Assembly (NCBI RefSeq): GCF_001270495.1
Contig: NZ_LGUR01000195.1
Span: 33,235 to 97,234 of the forward strand
DNA from: Streptomyces viridochromogenes
GTDB lineage: Bacteria > Actinomycetota > Actinomycetes > Streptomycetales > Streptomycetaceae
Length of the DNA stretch: 64,000 nt
Direction of reading: 5' to 3'
Part shown: positions 1 to 10,599 of the stretch, one piece after another
Layout of the letters: each line of letters starts with the position of its first letter
Numbering within the stretch: the stretch's first letter is position 1
Made by a program: the position numbers and the translations under genes
Notes under the pieces: generated by a model
What the model saw: only the letters and a program-made list of their open reading frames with translations
Database searches by the model: none
What the model was told of the DNA's origin: nothing

Positions 1-656
1 TGCTCTTGCTCGCTCTGGATACCGCCACCCCCGCCGTCACCGTCGCGCTGCACGACGGTACGGACGTCATCGCCTCGTCGAGCCAGGTGGACGCGCGCCG
101 GCACGGCGAGCTGCTGCTGCCGGCCGTCGACCGGGTCCTCGCCGAGGCCGGACTCAAGCTCGACGCCGTCACCGGCATCGTCGTGGGCATCGGCCCCGGC
201 CCGTACACCGGGCTGCGCGTCGGTCTGATGACCGCCGACACCTTCGGGCTCGCCCTCGGCGTCCCCGTGCACGGTGTGTGCACGCTCGACGGTCTCGCGT
301 ACGCCGCCGACATCGAGAAGGGCCCCTTCGTCGTGGCGACCGACGCCCGGCGCAAGGAGGTCTACTGGGCGCGCTACGCCGACTCCCGCACGCGGCTGAG
401 CGACCCGGCCGTCGACCGGCCCGCCGACATCGCCGACCAGGTCGCCGGGCTGCCGGCCGTCGGCGCGGGCGCGCTGCTGTACCCCGACACCTTCCCCGGC
501 GCCCACGAGCCCGAGCATGTGTCGGCGGCGGCCCTCGCGGCGCTGGCCGCCGAGAGGCTCGCGGCGGGCGAGGAACTTCCCGCGCCCAGACCGCTGTACC
601 TGCGCCGGCCCGACGCCCAGGTCCCCAAGAACTACAAGGTGGTCACCCCCAAGTGA
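1..656 (+). CDS. tsaB: TsaB, t6A tRNA modification protein (start codon cut by window edge)
   Basis: TsaB is the non-catalytic partner of TsaD in making threonylcarbamoyladenosine (t6A) at position 37 of ANN-decoding tRNAs. The protein has the ASKHA-fold opening LALDTATPAV and the family motif GPGPYTGLRVG near residue 65, and about 218 residues is normal for the family. The first two bases of the window are TG and the frame runs on as L-L-L-A-L-D, so the start codon is probably NTG with only its first base missing. An internal TTG at position 6 is less likely. The stop overlaps the GTG of the next gene by four bases (GTGA), which points to translational coupling in a tsaB-rimI-tsaD operon. 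Confidence 0.95.
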   Translation, partial: LLLALDTATPAVTVALHDGTDVIASSSQVDARRHGELLLPAVDRVLAEAGLKLDAVTGIVVGIGPGPYTGLRVGLMTADTFGLALGVPVHGVCTLDGLAYAADIEKGPFVVATDARRKEVYWARYADSRTRLSDPAVDRPADIADQVAGLPAVGAGALLYPDTFPGAHEPEHVSAAALAALAAERLAAGEELPAPRPLYLRRPDAQVPKNYKVVTPK

Positions 657-1210
657 CAGGACAGCCGACCGGACCGGAGACCGGGCCGCCCGTGACTCCT
701 GTGCTGCGCGAGATGCGCTGGTGGGACATCGACGCCGTACTGGGACTTGAGAAGGTCCTCTTCCCCGAGGACGCATGGTCCCGGGGGATGTTCTGGTCCG
801 AGCTGGCCCACTCGCGCGGGCCCGGGGCGACACGGCACTACGTCGTCGCCGAGGACGGCGAACGGATGGTCGGATACGCCGGCCTCGCCTCCTCCGGGGA
901 CCTGGCCGACGTCCAGACCATCGCCGTCGCCCGCGACCAGTGGGGGACGGGCCTGGGCGGCCGTCTCCTCACCGAACTGCTGCGCGCCGCCACCGCCTTC
1001 GAATGCGCCGAAGTGATGCTGGAGTGCCGCGTGGACAACATCCGCGCGCAGAAGCTGTACGAGCGCTTCGGCTTCGAGGCCATCGGCTTCCGGCGCGGCT
1101 ACTACCAGCCGGGGAACGTGGACGCCCTGGTGATGCGACTGAACACGAAATCCAACGGCGGCTCCGCCGCGGGTTCACCTTCCGTACAAGGAACCGAGAT
1201 CAATGGCTGA
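653..1210 (+). CDS. rimI: RimI, ribosomal protein S18 N-alanine acetyltransferase (GNAT)
   Basis: A GNAT-family N-acetyltransferase of 185 residues that in other bacteria acetylates the N-terminus of ribosomal protein S18. The acetyl-CoA loop is seen as the motif [12 protein letters not shown], followed by the family's C-terminal signature [18 protein letters not shown] chose GTG at 653 because it overlaps the tsaB stop. An in-frame GTG at 692 just before the conserved start of the domain is an alternative. The 3' end overlaps tsaD by eight bases. The rimI gene sitting between tsaB and tsaD is a common actinobacterial arrangement, so the specific name is supported by context as well as motif. 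Confidence 0.93.
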   Translation: MTGQPTGPETGPPVTPVLREMRWWDIDAVLGLEKVLFPEDAWSRGMFWSELAHSRGPGATRHYVVAEDGERMVGYAGLASSGDLADVQTIAVARDQWGTGLGGRLLTELLRAATAFECAEVMLECRVDNIRAQKLYERFGFEAIGFRRGYYQPGNVDALVMRLNTKSNGGSAAGSPSVQGTEING

Positions 1211-2309
1211 CTCACGCGACGAGCCGCTCGTCCTGGGCATCGAGACCTCCTGCGACGAGACCGGCGTCGGCATCGTCCGCGGCACCACCCTGCTCGCCGA
1301 CGCCATCGCCTCCAGCGTCGACGAGCACGCCCGCTTCGGCGGCGTCGTGCCGGAAGTCGCCTCCCGGGCACACCTGGAGGCGATGGTCCCGACGATCGAC
1401 CGCGCGCTGAAGGAGGCGGGTGTCTCCGCCCGTGACCTGGACGGCATCGCGGTGACCGCGGGACCAGGGCTCGCGGGCGCGCTGCTGGTCGGCGTGTCGG
1501 CGGCCAAGGCGTACGCCTACGCGCTGGGCAAGCCGCTCTACGGCGTCAACCACCTCGCCTCCCACATCTGCGTGGACCAGCTGGAGCACGGCGCGCTGCC
1601 GGAGCCGACGATGGCGCTGCTGGTGTCCGGCGGGCACAGCTCGCTGCTGCTGTCGTCGGACATCACCTCGGACGTCCGCCCGATGGGCGCGACCATCGAC
1701 GACGCGGCCGGCGAGGCCTTCGACAAGATCGCCCGGGTGCTGAACCTGGGCTTCCCGGGCGGTCCGGTCATCGACCGGTACGCGCGCGAGGGCGACCCGC
1801 AGGCGATCGCGTTCCCGCGCGGTCTGACCGGGCCGCGCGACCCGGCGTACGACTTCTCCTTCTCCGGTCTGAAGACGGCGGTCGCCCGCTGGATCGAGGC
1901 CAAGCGGGCGGCGGGCGAGGAGGTTCCGGTGCGGGACGTCTCCGCCTCCTTCCAGGAGGCCGTCGTGGACGTGCTGACCCGCAAGGCCGTCCGCGCCTGC
2001 AAGGACGAGGGCGTCGACCACCTGATGATCGGCGGCGGTGTCGCCGCGAACTCCCGCCTGCGTGCCCTCGCGCAGGAGCGCTGCGAGGCGGCAGGCATCC
2101 GGCTGCGCGTGCCCCGGCCCAAGCTGTGCACGGACAACGGGGCGATGGTGGCGGCACTCGGCGCGGAGATGGTTGCGCGGGGCCGGCCCGCGTCCAGCTG
2201 GGACCTGTCGGCGGACTCCTCGTTGCCGGTGACGGACCCTCATGTGCCGGGGCACGACCACGATCACGACCATGTGCACGAGGTCAGCAAGGAGAACCTG
2301 TACTCGTGA
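1203..2309 (+). CDS. tsaD: TsaD, tRNA N6-adenosine threonylcarbamoyltransferase
   Basis: TsaD transfers the threonylcarbamoyl group onto A37 of tRNA. The 368-residue protein begins [16 protein letters not shown], carries the metal-binding histidine pair in NHLASH near residue 117, the nucleotide-site motif SGGHSSLL, and the C-terminal [11 protein letters not shown] motif. The start ATG lies inside the end of rimI. The last ~22 residues form a His/Asp-rich tail (HDHDHDHVH) beyond the usual end of the fold, which could bind metal ions. Its stop overlaps the next GTG by four bases. Confidence 0.97.
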   Translation: MADSRDEPLVLGIETSCDETGVGIVRGTTLLADAIASSVDEHARFGGVVPEVASRAHLEAMVPTIDRALKEAGVSARDLDGIAVTAGPGLAGALLVGVSAAKAYAYALGKPLYGVNHLASHICVDQLEHGALPEPTMALLVSGGHSSLLLSSDITSDVRPMGATIDDAAGEAFDKIARVLNLGFPGGPVIDRYAREGDPQAIAFPRGLTGPRDPAYDFSFSGLKTAVARWIEAKRAAGEEVPVRDVSASFQEAVVDVLTRKAVRACKDEGVDHLMIGGGVAANSRLRALAQERCEAAGIRLRVPRPKLCTDNGAMVAALGAEMVARGRPASSWDLSADSSLPVTDPHVPGHDHDHDHVHEVSKENLYS

Positions 2310-2578
2310 CGGTCGCGTTGATGTGGGAGGCGCGGGCGGTTCCGGGACGGGGGGAGGAGCTGCTGGCCTGGGCCCGGGCGCAGGAGTTGGCCGTACGGCC
2401 GCTGCGCCGGGAGACCCTCCGGGCCGCGCAGGACCGGGTGCTCGTCATCACGTGGTGGGACGCGGATTTCGAGGACGACCTGCCTGAACTGCCGGAGCCG
2501 GACGGCGAGTTGGTCGCCAGGGCCGTGCACCGGTGGCGGTTCGAGTCCGTCGCGGTCGAGTCGCCGGGTGTGAAGTGA
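2306..2578 (+). CDS. small hypothetical protein, fourth gene of the tsa operon
   Basis: A 90-residue protein starting at a GTG that overlaps the tsaD stop (GTGA), so it is very likely co-translated with the operon. It opens [19 protein letters not shown] and contains [11 protein letters not shown]. The size and the pattern of a short helix followed by a strand and an aromatic loop recall small antibiotic-biosynthesis-monooxygenase-like (ferredoxin-fold) proteins, but I do not recognise the family and assign no function. Codon use matches its neighbours. Confidence 0.75.
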   Translation: MTVALMWEARAVPGRGEELLAWARAQELAVRPLRRETLRAAQDRVLVITWWDADFEDDLPELPEPDGELVARAVHRWRFESVAVESPGVK

Positions 2579-2611
2579 CCATGGCCGGCACCAGAGTGAC
2601 GTAAGTCCGCG

Positions 2612-4939
2612 TCAGGCCGGTGCCGACACCTCCACCTCGCACCGCAGCCGCCGGTCCGGCCCCAACTCCCGTACCGGGCCGGTGAGGTCGAGCCGCGCCG
2701 TATGGCGTACGTCCGCACTCGACGCCGCCAGCCGCAGCTCCAGCGCGCCCGGTTCGACCACTCTGCGCCCGGAGCGGTCCGTGAACGACGACAGGTCCGC
2801 GTGGAAGCGGAACCTCACGCGGCTCGCCCCACCGGGCGCCAGCTCCACCCGCTGATAGCCGATCAGCCGCACGTCCGGCCGCGTCACCGACGCCACGGGG
2901 TCGTGCAGATAGAGCTGGACCACCTCCGCGCCCTCGCGGTCACCCGTGTTGCGGACGGTCAGCGACACGTCGTACGACCCGTCCGTGCCGATCTCCGTCA
3001 CACCCTCGCCGCCCGTGAAGTCCCCCCACGTGAACGACGTGTACGACCCTCCGTGCCCGAACGCGTACAGCGGCGTCGGGTCCAGGTTGCTGACCTCCCC
3101 CGCCAGCCCCAACGGCGGCTGGAGGTACGTCCACGGCTGGCCCCCGGGCACCCGGGGCACGCTCACCGGCAGCCGCCCCGACGGGTTGACGCGGCCCGAC
3201 AGCACCCCCGCCACCGCCGGGCCGCCCTCCTCGCCCGGGAAGAACGCCTGGACGACCGCCGCCAGCCGTCCGTGCCAGCGGCCCAGCGCGTAGGGGCGGC
3301 CGGTGAGCAGGACCAGGACGACCGGGACGCCCGTGGCCACGAGGGCGTCCAGCAGCTCACCCTGAGCGCCCGGCAGCCGGAGGTCCGTCACGTCGCAGCC
3401 CTCGCCCGACGTGCCCCGTCCGAACAGCCCCGCCCGGTCGCCCAGCACCGCCAGGCACACGTCCGCCTCCGCGGCCCGGGCCACCGCCTCCTCGAAGCCC
3501 GCCGTGTCCGGGTCGGAGACGCCGCAGCCCTCCGCGAACGTCACCTTGGCGTCCGGGAGTTCGGCGCGCAACGCCTCCAGGACCGTCGGGATCTCGATGC
3601 CCAGCGGGACCTCGGGGTGGTGCGTGAGGACGTGGGACGGGAAGGAGTAGCAGCCCAGCATGGCCAGGGCGTCCGCCGCGCGTGGGCCGACGACCGCGAC
3701 ACGGGCGTCCGGCGGGAGCGGCAGCACCCCGTCCGGGTTGTCCAGCAGGACCACCGACTCCTCGGCCACGCGGCGGGCGAGGGCGCGGTTCGCGGGGGAG
3801 TCCAGGTCGATGCGTGTCGTCGCCGCCGGTTCCGGGGCCCAGTCCTCGTCCAGGAGGCCGAGCTCGCACTTCTGGAGGAGGACCCGCCGGGCCGCGCGGT
3901 CCACCAGCTCCTCAGGGATCTCGCCCGCCCGGACGGCCTCCACCAGCGGTTTTCCGTAGCACTTCAGGGTGGGGAGTTCTACGTCGACACCGGCCGCCAG
4001 CGCCGTGTGCGCCGCCTCGGCCGGGCTGCCCGCCACGCGGTGCAGGGTCTCCAGGAAGCCGATGCCGAAGTAGTCGGCGACCACCGTGCCCGTGAAACCC
4101 CATCGCTCGCGGAGGAGTTCCGTCAGCAGGCCCGCGTCCGCGGAGGCCGGCACGCCGTCCGTCTCGTTGTACGCCGCCATCACCGAACGCGCCCCGCCCT
4201 CGCGCAGCGCCATCTCGAACGGGGGCAGGGTGATGTCCGCGAACTCGCGGATGCCCGCGCGTACGGGCGCGAGATTGCGGGCGCCCGCCGAGGACGCGTA
4301 CCCGGCGAAGTGCTTGAGCGTCGCGACGACGCCGGCCGACTCCAGGCCCCGGACGTACGCCGCGCCGACCGTGCCGACCAGGTACGGGTCCTCGCCGGCG
4401 GTCTCCTCGACCCGGCCCCAGCGTGGATCGCGTACGACGTCCAGGACGGGGGCCAGCCCCTGGTGGATGCCCACCGAGCGCAGGTCCTCGCCGATGCGGT
4501 GGGCCATCTCCTCGACGAGCGGGGGGTCGAAGGTGGCCCCCCACGCCAGCGGGACCGGGTAGGCCGTGGCCTGCCAGGCCGTGAAGCCCGCCAGGCACTC
4601 CTCGTGGGCCACCGCCGGGATGCCGAAGCGGCCCGCCGCGGCGATCCGGCGCTGGGCGCGGGCCAGTGCCTGCGCGCCCAGCGCCGGGTCCACGGGGGCC
4701 GTGCCGAAGGAGCGGGTGAGCTGGCCGAGGCCGAGGGCGATCAGCTCGTCCCATTCGTCGTCGGAGCGGTCGGCGGTCATGTCGTGCTGGTGAGGGGCGA
4801 CGCCGTCGCCGTCCGTGGCGGCGCCCACCCACACGCCGTACAGCTGGGCGGTCTTCTCCTCCAGGGTCATCCGGGAGAGGAGGTCGTCGACGCGGGCGGC
4901 GGCGGGCAGGGCGGGGTCGCGCCAGGGGGCGGTGGTCAT
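2612..4939 (-). CDS. Cytoplasmic GH3 glycoside hydrolase, probable beta-xylosidase
   Basis: A family 3 beta-glycosidase of 775 residues. Seen in order: the N-terminal barrel with KHFAGY and the RDPRWGRVEET motif, the catalytic nucleophile Asp in VVADYFG at about residue 289, the second alpha/beta domain, and a C-terminal fibronectin-III-like domain (TVRNTGDREGAEVVQLY). I chose the ATG at 4939 over one 27 bases upstream because AGGAG lies six bases before it. There is no signal peptide, so it would act on imported oligosaccharides. The divergent LacI regulator and nearby GH10 xylanase suggest xylo-oligosaccharides as substrate, though beta-glucosidase activity cannot be excluded. Confidence 0.9.
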   Translation of the reverse strand: MTTAPWRDPALPAAARVDDLLSRMTLEEKTAQLYGVWVGAATDGDGVAPHQHDMTADRSDDEWDELIALGLGQLTRSFGTAPVDPALGAQALARAQRRIAAAGRFGIPAVAHEECLAGFTAWQATAYPVPLAWGATFDPPLVEEMAHRIGEDLRSVGIHQGLAPVLDVVRDPRWGRVEETAGEDPYLVGTVGAAYVRGLESAGVVATLKHFAGYASSAGARNLAPVRAGIREFADITLPPFEMALREGGARSVMAAYNETDGVPASADAGLLTELLRERWGFTGTVVADYFGIGFLETLHRVAGSPAEAAHTALAAGVDVELPTLKCYGKPLVEAVRAGEIPEELVDRAARRVLLQKCELGLLDEDWAPEPAATTRIDLDSPANRALARRVAEESVVLLDNPDGVLPLPPDARVAVVGPRAADALAMLGCYSFPSHVLTHHPEVPLGIEIPTVLEALRAELPDAKVTFAEGCGVSDPDTAGFEEAVARAAEADVCLAVLGDRAGLFGRGTSGEGCDVTDLRLPGAQGELLDALVATGVPVVLVLLTGRPYALGRWHGRLAAVVQAFFPGEEGGPAVAGVLSGRVNPSGRLPVSVPRVPGGQPWTYLQPPLGLAGEVSNLDPTPLYAFGHGGSYTSFTWGDFTGGEGVTEIGTDGSYDVSLTVRNTGDREGAEVVQLYLHDPVASVTRPDVRLIGYQRVELAPGGASRVRFRFHADLSSFTDRSGRRVVEPGALELRLAASSADVRHTARLDLTGPVRELGPDRRLRCEVEVSAPA

Positions 4940-4969
4940 GAAACTCCTGTCGGGGCGATGGCCCACTCG

Positions 4970-5001
4970 CGAATGTTTCGTTATTCACCTCGAATGTTCC
5001 G
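4970..5001. promoter_or_regulatory. Two CGAA-N3-TTCG-type operator half-palindromes between GH3 and LacI genes
   Basis: CGAATGTTTCG at 4970-4980 and CGAATGTTCCG at 4991-5001 fit CGAA-N3-TTCG (the second with one mismatch). Their starts are 21 bases apart, about two helical turns, so a dimeric regulator could bind both on one face. They lie 31-62 bases upstream of the GH3 start and in the divergent promoter gap. The same pattern recurs before the xylanase at 6251-6263. Inferred to be the operator of the adjacent LacI-type protein. Confidence 0.65.
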
Positions 5002-5061
5002 GGAACCTAGGCGCGGTGAGAAGGGTTCGTCAAGAGGTCATGCAGGGATACGATCGCCGCC

Positions 5062-6168
5062 ATGACTGCCCGTGAGCCCGCTGAAAGCCGGACGCCGCCG
5101 GGTGAAACCCGGAAGACACTGAGTGAAACCCGGACGACCTCACCGTCGGCCGGTCGGTCCACGCAGACCGCGACGCTCGCCGAGATCGCCCGCGAGGCCG
5201 GCGTGTCCGCGCCGACTGTTTCGAAGGTCCTCAACGGACGCGCCGACGTCGCCCCGGCCACCCGCACCCGGGTCGAGGAGCTGCTGCGCACCCACGGCTA
5301 CCGCCGCCGACGCGCCGAGGCCAGCCGGTCCCCCCTGATCGACCTGGTCTTCCACGAGCTGGAGAGCGCGTGGGCGATGGAGGTCATCCGGGGGGTGGAG
5401 AACGTCGCCCGGGACGCCGGGCTGAGCGTCGTGCTCAGCGAGAGCGCCGGGCGGCTCACTCCCGGCCGTACCTGGGCCGACCAGGTCGCCGCCCGTCGCC
5501 CGCACGGCGTGATCCTCGTCCTGTCCGGCCTCGACGAGTCCCAGCGCGCCCTGCTGACCAGCCGCTCGGTCCCGTTCGTGGTGATGGACCCGGCGGGCGA
5601 CCCGGGCGACGACGTGCCGTCCATCGGGGCGACCAACTGGCAGGGCGGGCTGGCCGCCACCCGGCATCTGGTCGATCTGGGGCACCGCAGGATCGGCGCG
5701 ATCACCGGGCCGTCCCGGATGATGTGCAGCCGCGCCCGCATCGACGGCTACCGCGCCGCCCTGGAGACGGCCGGACTCCCGGTCGACCAGGACCTGATCC
5801 GACCCGGCGACTTCCACCACGAGACCGGCTACCGGCAGGGCCTGGAACTGCTGCGCCGCCCGGACCGGCCGACCGCCGTCTTCGCCGGCAACGACCTCCA
5901 GGCGCTCGGGCTGTACGAGGCCGCGCGCGAGCTGGGACTGCGGATTCCGGAGGACCTCAGCGTGGTCGGCTTCGACGATCTGCCGATCGCGCGCTGGGTA
6001 GGACCGCCGCTGACGACCGTACGGCAGCCGCTGACGGAGATGGCGGAGGCGGCGGCGAAGCTGGTCCTCGACCTCGCGCGGGAGGAGGGGACACCGGCGG
6101 CCACGCGGGTGGAGCTGGCGACCAGCTTGGTGGTGCGCAGCAGCACGGCGGCGCCCGACGGGACCTGA
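5062..6168 (+). CDS. LacI-family transcriptional regulator of the xylan locus
   Basis: A LacI/GalR repressor of 368 residues. The helix-turn-helix with its hinge is read as TLAEIAREAGVSAPTVSKVLNG (split here: TLAEIAREAGVS then APTVSKVLNGRADV) at about residues 38-65, preceded by an unusual ~37-residue Thr/Arg/Glu-rich extension. The sugar-binding domain follows, with the conserved dimer region GFDDLPIARWVGPPLTTV near the C-terminus. It is transcribed away from the GH3 gene and toward the GH10 gene. Matching operator-like sites before both enzymes suggest it represses them until a xylose-containing oligosaccharide binds. Inducer specificity is inference from neighbours. A start at a later in-frame codon would remove the extension but no better ribosome site is seen. 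Confidence 0.92.
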   Translation: MTAREPAESRTPPGETRKTLSETRTTSPSAGRSTQTATLAEIAREAGVSAPTVSKVLNGRADVAPATRTRVEELLRTHGYRRRRAEASRSPLIDLVFHELESAWAMEVIRGVENVARDAGLSVVLSESAGRLTPGRTWADQVAARRPHGVILVLSGLDESQRALLTSRSVPFVVMDPAGDPGDDVPSIGATNWQGGLAATRHLVDLGHRRIGAITGPSRMMCSRARIDGYRAALETAGLPVDQDLIRPGDFHHETGYRQGLELLRRPDRPTAVFAGNDLQALGLYEAARELGLRIPEDLSVVGFDDLPIARWVGPPLTTVRQPLTEMAEAAAKLVLDLAREEGTPAATRVELATSLVVRSSTAAPDGT

Positions 6169-6192
6169 GTGGCCCAGGTGGCCGGAAGTTGA

Positions 6193-7632
<1,440 letters not shown>

Positions 7633-7717
7633 GGCAGCCCCGGGAAGTCTGAGAATTTCCGAAGAAAAGCCGCCCTGCCGTCCCTGCCCGTAATAATTCG
7701 GACGTACGTTCCTGCCT

Positions 7718-8788
7718 GTGACGGGACATGGCGCCAACGGGCGGGAAACGAACGGGGACCACGGCAGACGCGTGGGCCGGCGGTCCAGGGTGCTGAAGGC
7801 CGCCGGCCTCGTCCTCGCGGGCGGCCTGGTGCTGGGCGTGGGCACGGCAGGCTGGGCCTACTGGCACCTGAACGACAACATCAAGAGCGTCGACATCAAC
7901 AGCGCGCTCGGCGACAACCGGCCGCCGAGGGGCGTGACGACGCCCTCACCGTCGTCCTCCGCCGCGGCCTCCCCGCTGCCGACCGGATCCCTGAACATCC
8001 TGGTCCTGGGCTCGGACTCGCGCAGCGGCGCGGAGAACCAGGAGTTGGGCGGCGGCAGCGGCACCGGAGCCCGCTCGGACACGGCGATGGTGGTCCACAT
8101 CGACGCCGGCCGCACGGCGGCGACGGTCGTCAGCATCCCGCGCGACACCCTCGTCACCCGTCCGTCCTGCCCGCTGCCGTCGGGCGGCTCGACGGAGGTG
8201 GCCTACCGCACGATGTTCAACGGCGCGTACGCGGTCGGCGGCCCCGTGTGCGCGGTCAAGACGGTCGAGTCGCTCACGGACGTCCGCATGGACCACTACG
8301 TCGAGATCGACTTCTCGGGCTTCGCGAAGCTGGTGGACGCGCTGGGCGGCGTCACGGTCACGACCGACGAGGACATCGACGACGAGGACAGCCACCTGAC
8401 CCTGGAGGCCGGCACCCACCGGCTGGACGGCACCACGGCCCTGGCCCTCGCCCGCACCCGGCACGGCATCGGCGACGGCAGCGACCTGGGCCGCATAGGC
8501 CTCCAGCAGAAGCTGGTGAAGGCCCTCCTGGACCAGATCTCCGCCACCGACCTGCTGACCGACCCGACCCGCCTCTACCGCGTCGCCGAAGCGGTGACGG
8601 ACAGCCTGACGACGGACACGGGACTGGACTCCCTGAGCGAGCTGATGAGCCTGGGGGAGAGCCTGCGGGGCCTGTCGTCGGACACGGTGCGGACGGTGAC
8701 GATGCCGGTGGCGCCGGCGCCGTCGGATCCCAACCGGGTGGTGGCGCGGGAGCCGGAGGCGGGGGATTTGTGGGAGTCGCTGCGGTGA
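7718..8788 (+). CDS. LytR-CpsA-Psr (LCP) family cell-wall glycopolymer ligase
   Basis: A 356-residue membrane-anchored LCP protein. Basic N-terminus, one membrane helix at about residues 25-48, a Ser/Pro linker, then the extracytoplasmic LCP domain with NILVLGSDSRSG, the RSDTAMVVHID motif and SIPRDTLV, whose Arg and Asp residues bind the lipid pyrophosphate in known members. LCP proteins transfer anionic polymers such as teichoic acids or arabinogalactan from lipid carriers to peptidoglycan. No ligand-specific feature is visible. The GTG start is chosen because it gives the basic head before the membrane helix. It stands alone, 85 bases after the xylanase. Confidence 0.92.
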   Translation: MTGHGANGRETNGDHGRRVGRRSRVLKAAGLVLAGGLVLGVGTAGWAYWHLNDNIKSVDINSALGDNRPPRGVTTPSPSSSAAASPLPTGSLNILVLGSDSRSGAENQELGGGSGTGARSDTAMVVHIDAGRTAATVVSIPRDTLVTRPSCPLPSGGSTEVAYRTMFNGAYAVGGPVCAVKTVESLTDVRMDHYVEIDFSGFAKLVDALGGVTVTTDEDIDDEDSHLTLEAGTHRLDGTTALALARTRHGIGDGSDLGRIGLQQKLVKALLDQISATDLLTDPTRLYRVAEAVTDSLTTDTGLDSLSELMSLGESLRGLSSDTVRTVTMPVAPAPSDPNRVVAREPEAGDLWESLR

Positions 8789-8908
8789 GCGGAAAAGATC
8801 TTCGAAGAGAATCCGGGGAGCGTGTCGATCCGGGAGCCTCCCGTTCGACGCAGGAGTGAGAGGCCGGGAAGGACCCGGTCACCGCCCTTGAGTCCCTGAG
8901 GAGTCACC

Positions 8909-9265
8909 ATGCCGCGTTACCTCTCCCTCGTCCGGATCGACGAGTCCACCGCGCCCGCCGAGGGCCCCAGCCCCGAGATGATGCAGCGCATGGGCGAACT
9001 GCTGGAAGAGATCACCAAGGCCGGCGTGATGCTCGACACCGCCGGGCTCACCCCGTCGGCGCAGGGCACCCGCGTGCACTGGGACGGTGCGAAGACCTCC
9101 GTCACCGACGGGCCCTTCACCGAGTCCAAGGAGGTCGTCGGCGGTTACGCGATCATGCAGTGCAAGGACAAGGCCGAGGCGCTGGAGTGGGCCTCGCGGT
9201 TCCTGAAGGTCCACGGCCCGGAATGGCAGGTCACCTGCGAGGTCCGGGAAATCGCCGAGGGCTGA
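8909..9265 (+). CDS. YciI-like DGPF-domain protein
   Basis: A 118-residue YciI/DGPF-family protein of the dimeric ferredoxin-like fold. The name-giving motif is seen as VTDGPFTESKEVVGGYAI at about residues 70-87. GAGGAG precedes the ATG. Proteins of this type are the standard partner of ECF42-group sigma factors, and such a sigma gene follows 47 bases downstream on the same strand, so the two are probably co-transcribed. Its biochemical role in the signalling pair is not established to my knowledge. Confidence 0.93.
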   Translation: MPRYLSLVRIDESTAPAEGPSPEMMQRMGELLEEITKAGVMLDTAGLTPSAQGTRVHWDGAKTSVTDGPFTESKEVVGGYAIMQCKDKAEALEWASRFLKVHGPEWQVTCEVREIAEG

Positions 9266-9312
9266 TCCGCCTTCCTTGGATCCACGGCCGTACGGGTGTT
9301 GCATGGTGGGCT

Positions 9313-10578
9313 GTGACCCCGCAGCCCACCGCAGACCCGCACGGCACCATCGAGACCGTCTTCCGTATCGAGTCCCCGCGCGTGATCGCCGCCGTCGCCC
9401 GGATGGTCCGCGACGTCGGCATCGCCGAGGAGCTCGCGCAGGACGCGCTGGTCGCCGCGTTGGAGCAGTGGCCCCGGGACGGGGTCCCCGACAACCCCGG
9501 CGCCTGGCTCATGGCCGCCGCCAAGCACCGCGCCGTGGACCTGATCCGCCGCCGGGAGAACTACGCCCGCAAGCTGGCCGAGATCGGCCGCGACCTGGAG
9601 ACGACGGCGCCGCCCGAGGAACCGTCCGCCTCGTACGACCCTGACGACATCGACGACGACCTGCTCCGGCTGGTCTTCACCACCTGCCACCCGGTCCTGT
9701 CCGCCGAGGCCCGCATCGCCCTCACCCTGCGCCTCCTCGGCGGCCTGACGACACCCGAGATCGCCCGGGCGTTCCTGGTGCCGGAGGCCACGGTCGCCCA
9801 GCGCATCGTGCGGGCCAAGCGCACCCTCGCCACGAAGAACATCGCCTTCGAGGTGCCCTACGGCCCCGACCGCGAGGCCCGCCTCGACTCGGTCCTCGAC
9901 GTCATCTACCTGATCTTCAACGAGGGTTACGCCGCCACGGCCGGTGACGACTGGCTGCGCCCGGCACTGTGCGAGGACGCGCTGCGCCTGGCCCGTCTGC
10001 TGGCCGGACTGATGCCGAAGGAGCCCGAGGTGCACGGCCTGGCCGCCCTCCTCGAATTCCAGTCGTCCCGCGCGGCGGCCCGCACCGGCCCGTCCGGCGA
10101 ACCGATCCTCCTCAAGGACCAGAACCGCCGCCGCTGGAACCGCATGCTCCTCGCCCGCGGCATCACAGCACTGGACCGCGCGGGCGCCACGGCCACCGGC
10201 GCCCCCGGCCCGTACGCCCTCCAGGCCGCGATCGCCGCCTGCCACGCGCACGCGTACACGTACGAGGAGACCGACTGGCGGACCATCGCCACCCTGTACG
10301 GCCTGCTGGCCGCGCGATCCCCTTCCCCCGTCGTCGAGTTGAACCGCGCGGTCGCCGTGTCGATGGCGGAGGGGCCGGAGCCCGCGCTGGAGATCGTCGA
10401 CGCGATCGCCTCCGCACCGGCCCTGCGGGAGTACCACCTGCTGCCGAGCGTGCGGGGTGACCTGCTCCTGCGTCTCGGCCGTACGGCGGAGGCCCGGGCG
10501 GAGTTCGAGCGGGCGGCGGGGCTTACGCGTAACGAGCCGGAGCGGGAGATGTTGTTGAGGCGGGCTGCGGAGTGCTGA
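9313..10578 (+). CDS. ECF42-type RNA polymerase sigma factor with C-terminal helical-repeat domain
   Basis: An extracytoplasmic-function sigma factor of 421 residues, much longer than the usual ~200. Region 2 (ALVAALEQWPRDGVPDNPGAW in pieces: ALVAALEQWP, PDNPGAWLM) and region 4 (GGLTTPEIARAFLVPEATVAQR) occupy about residues 1-180. The rest is a helical extension containing FNEGYAAT and LAARSPSPVVELNRAVA, typical of ECF42 proteins, where the extension replaces an anti-sigma factor. I chose GTG at 9313 since it follows the DGPF gene stop and leaves a family-like N-terminus. An upstream reading runs inside that gene. Predicted to control its own operon; targets unknown. Confidence 0.93.
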   Translation: MTPQPTADPHGTIETVFRIESPRVIAAVARMVRDVGIAEELAQDALVAALEQWPRDGVPDNPGAWLMAAAKHRAVDLIRRRENYARKLAEIGRDLETTAPPEEPSASYDPDDIDDDLLRLVFTTCHPVLSAEARIALTLRLLGGLTTPEIARAFLVPEATVAQRIVRAKRTLATKNIAFEVPYGPDREARLDSVLDVIYLIFNEGYAATAGDDWLRPALCEDALRLARLLAGLMPKEPEVHGLAALLEFQSSRAAARTGPSGEPILLKDQNRRRWNRMLLARGITALDRAGATATGAPGPYALQAAIAACHAHAYTYEETDWRTIATLYGLLAARSPSPVVELNRAVAVSMAEGPEPALEIVDAIASAPALREYHLLPSVRGDLLLRLGRTAEARAEFERAAGLTRNEPEREMLLRRAAEC

Positions 10579-10599
10579 GCGCTGCCGGGTTAGCAGTGA

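Noticed and set aside
2702..5065. A 787-codon open frame on the plus strand opposite the GH3 gene
   Set aside because: It is the antisense shadow of the GH3 gene with Arg/Val/Gln-rich sequence and no fold motif; such long mirror frames are expected at this G+C content.
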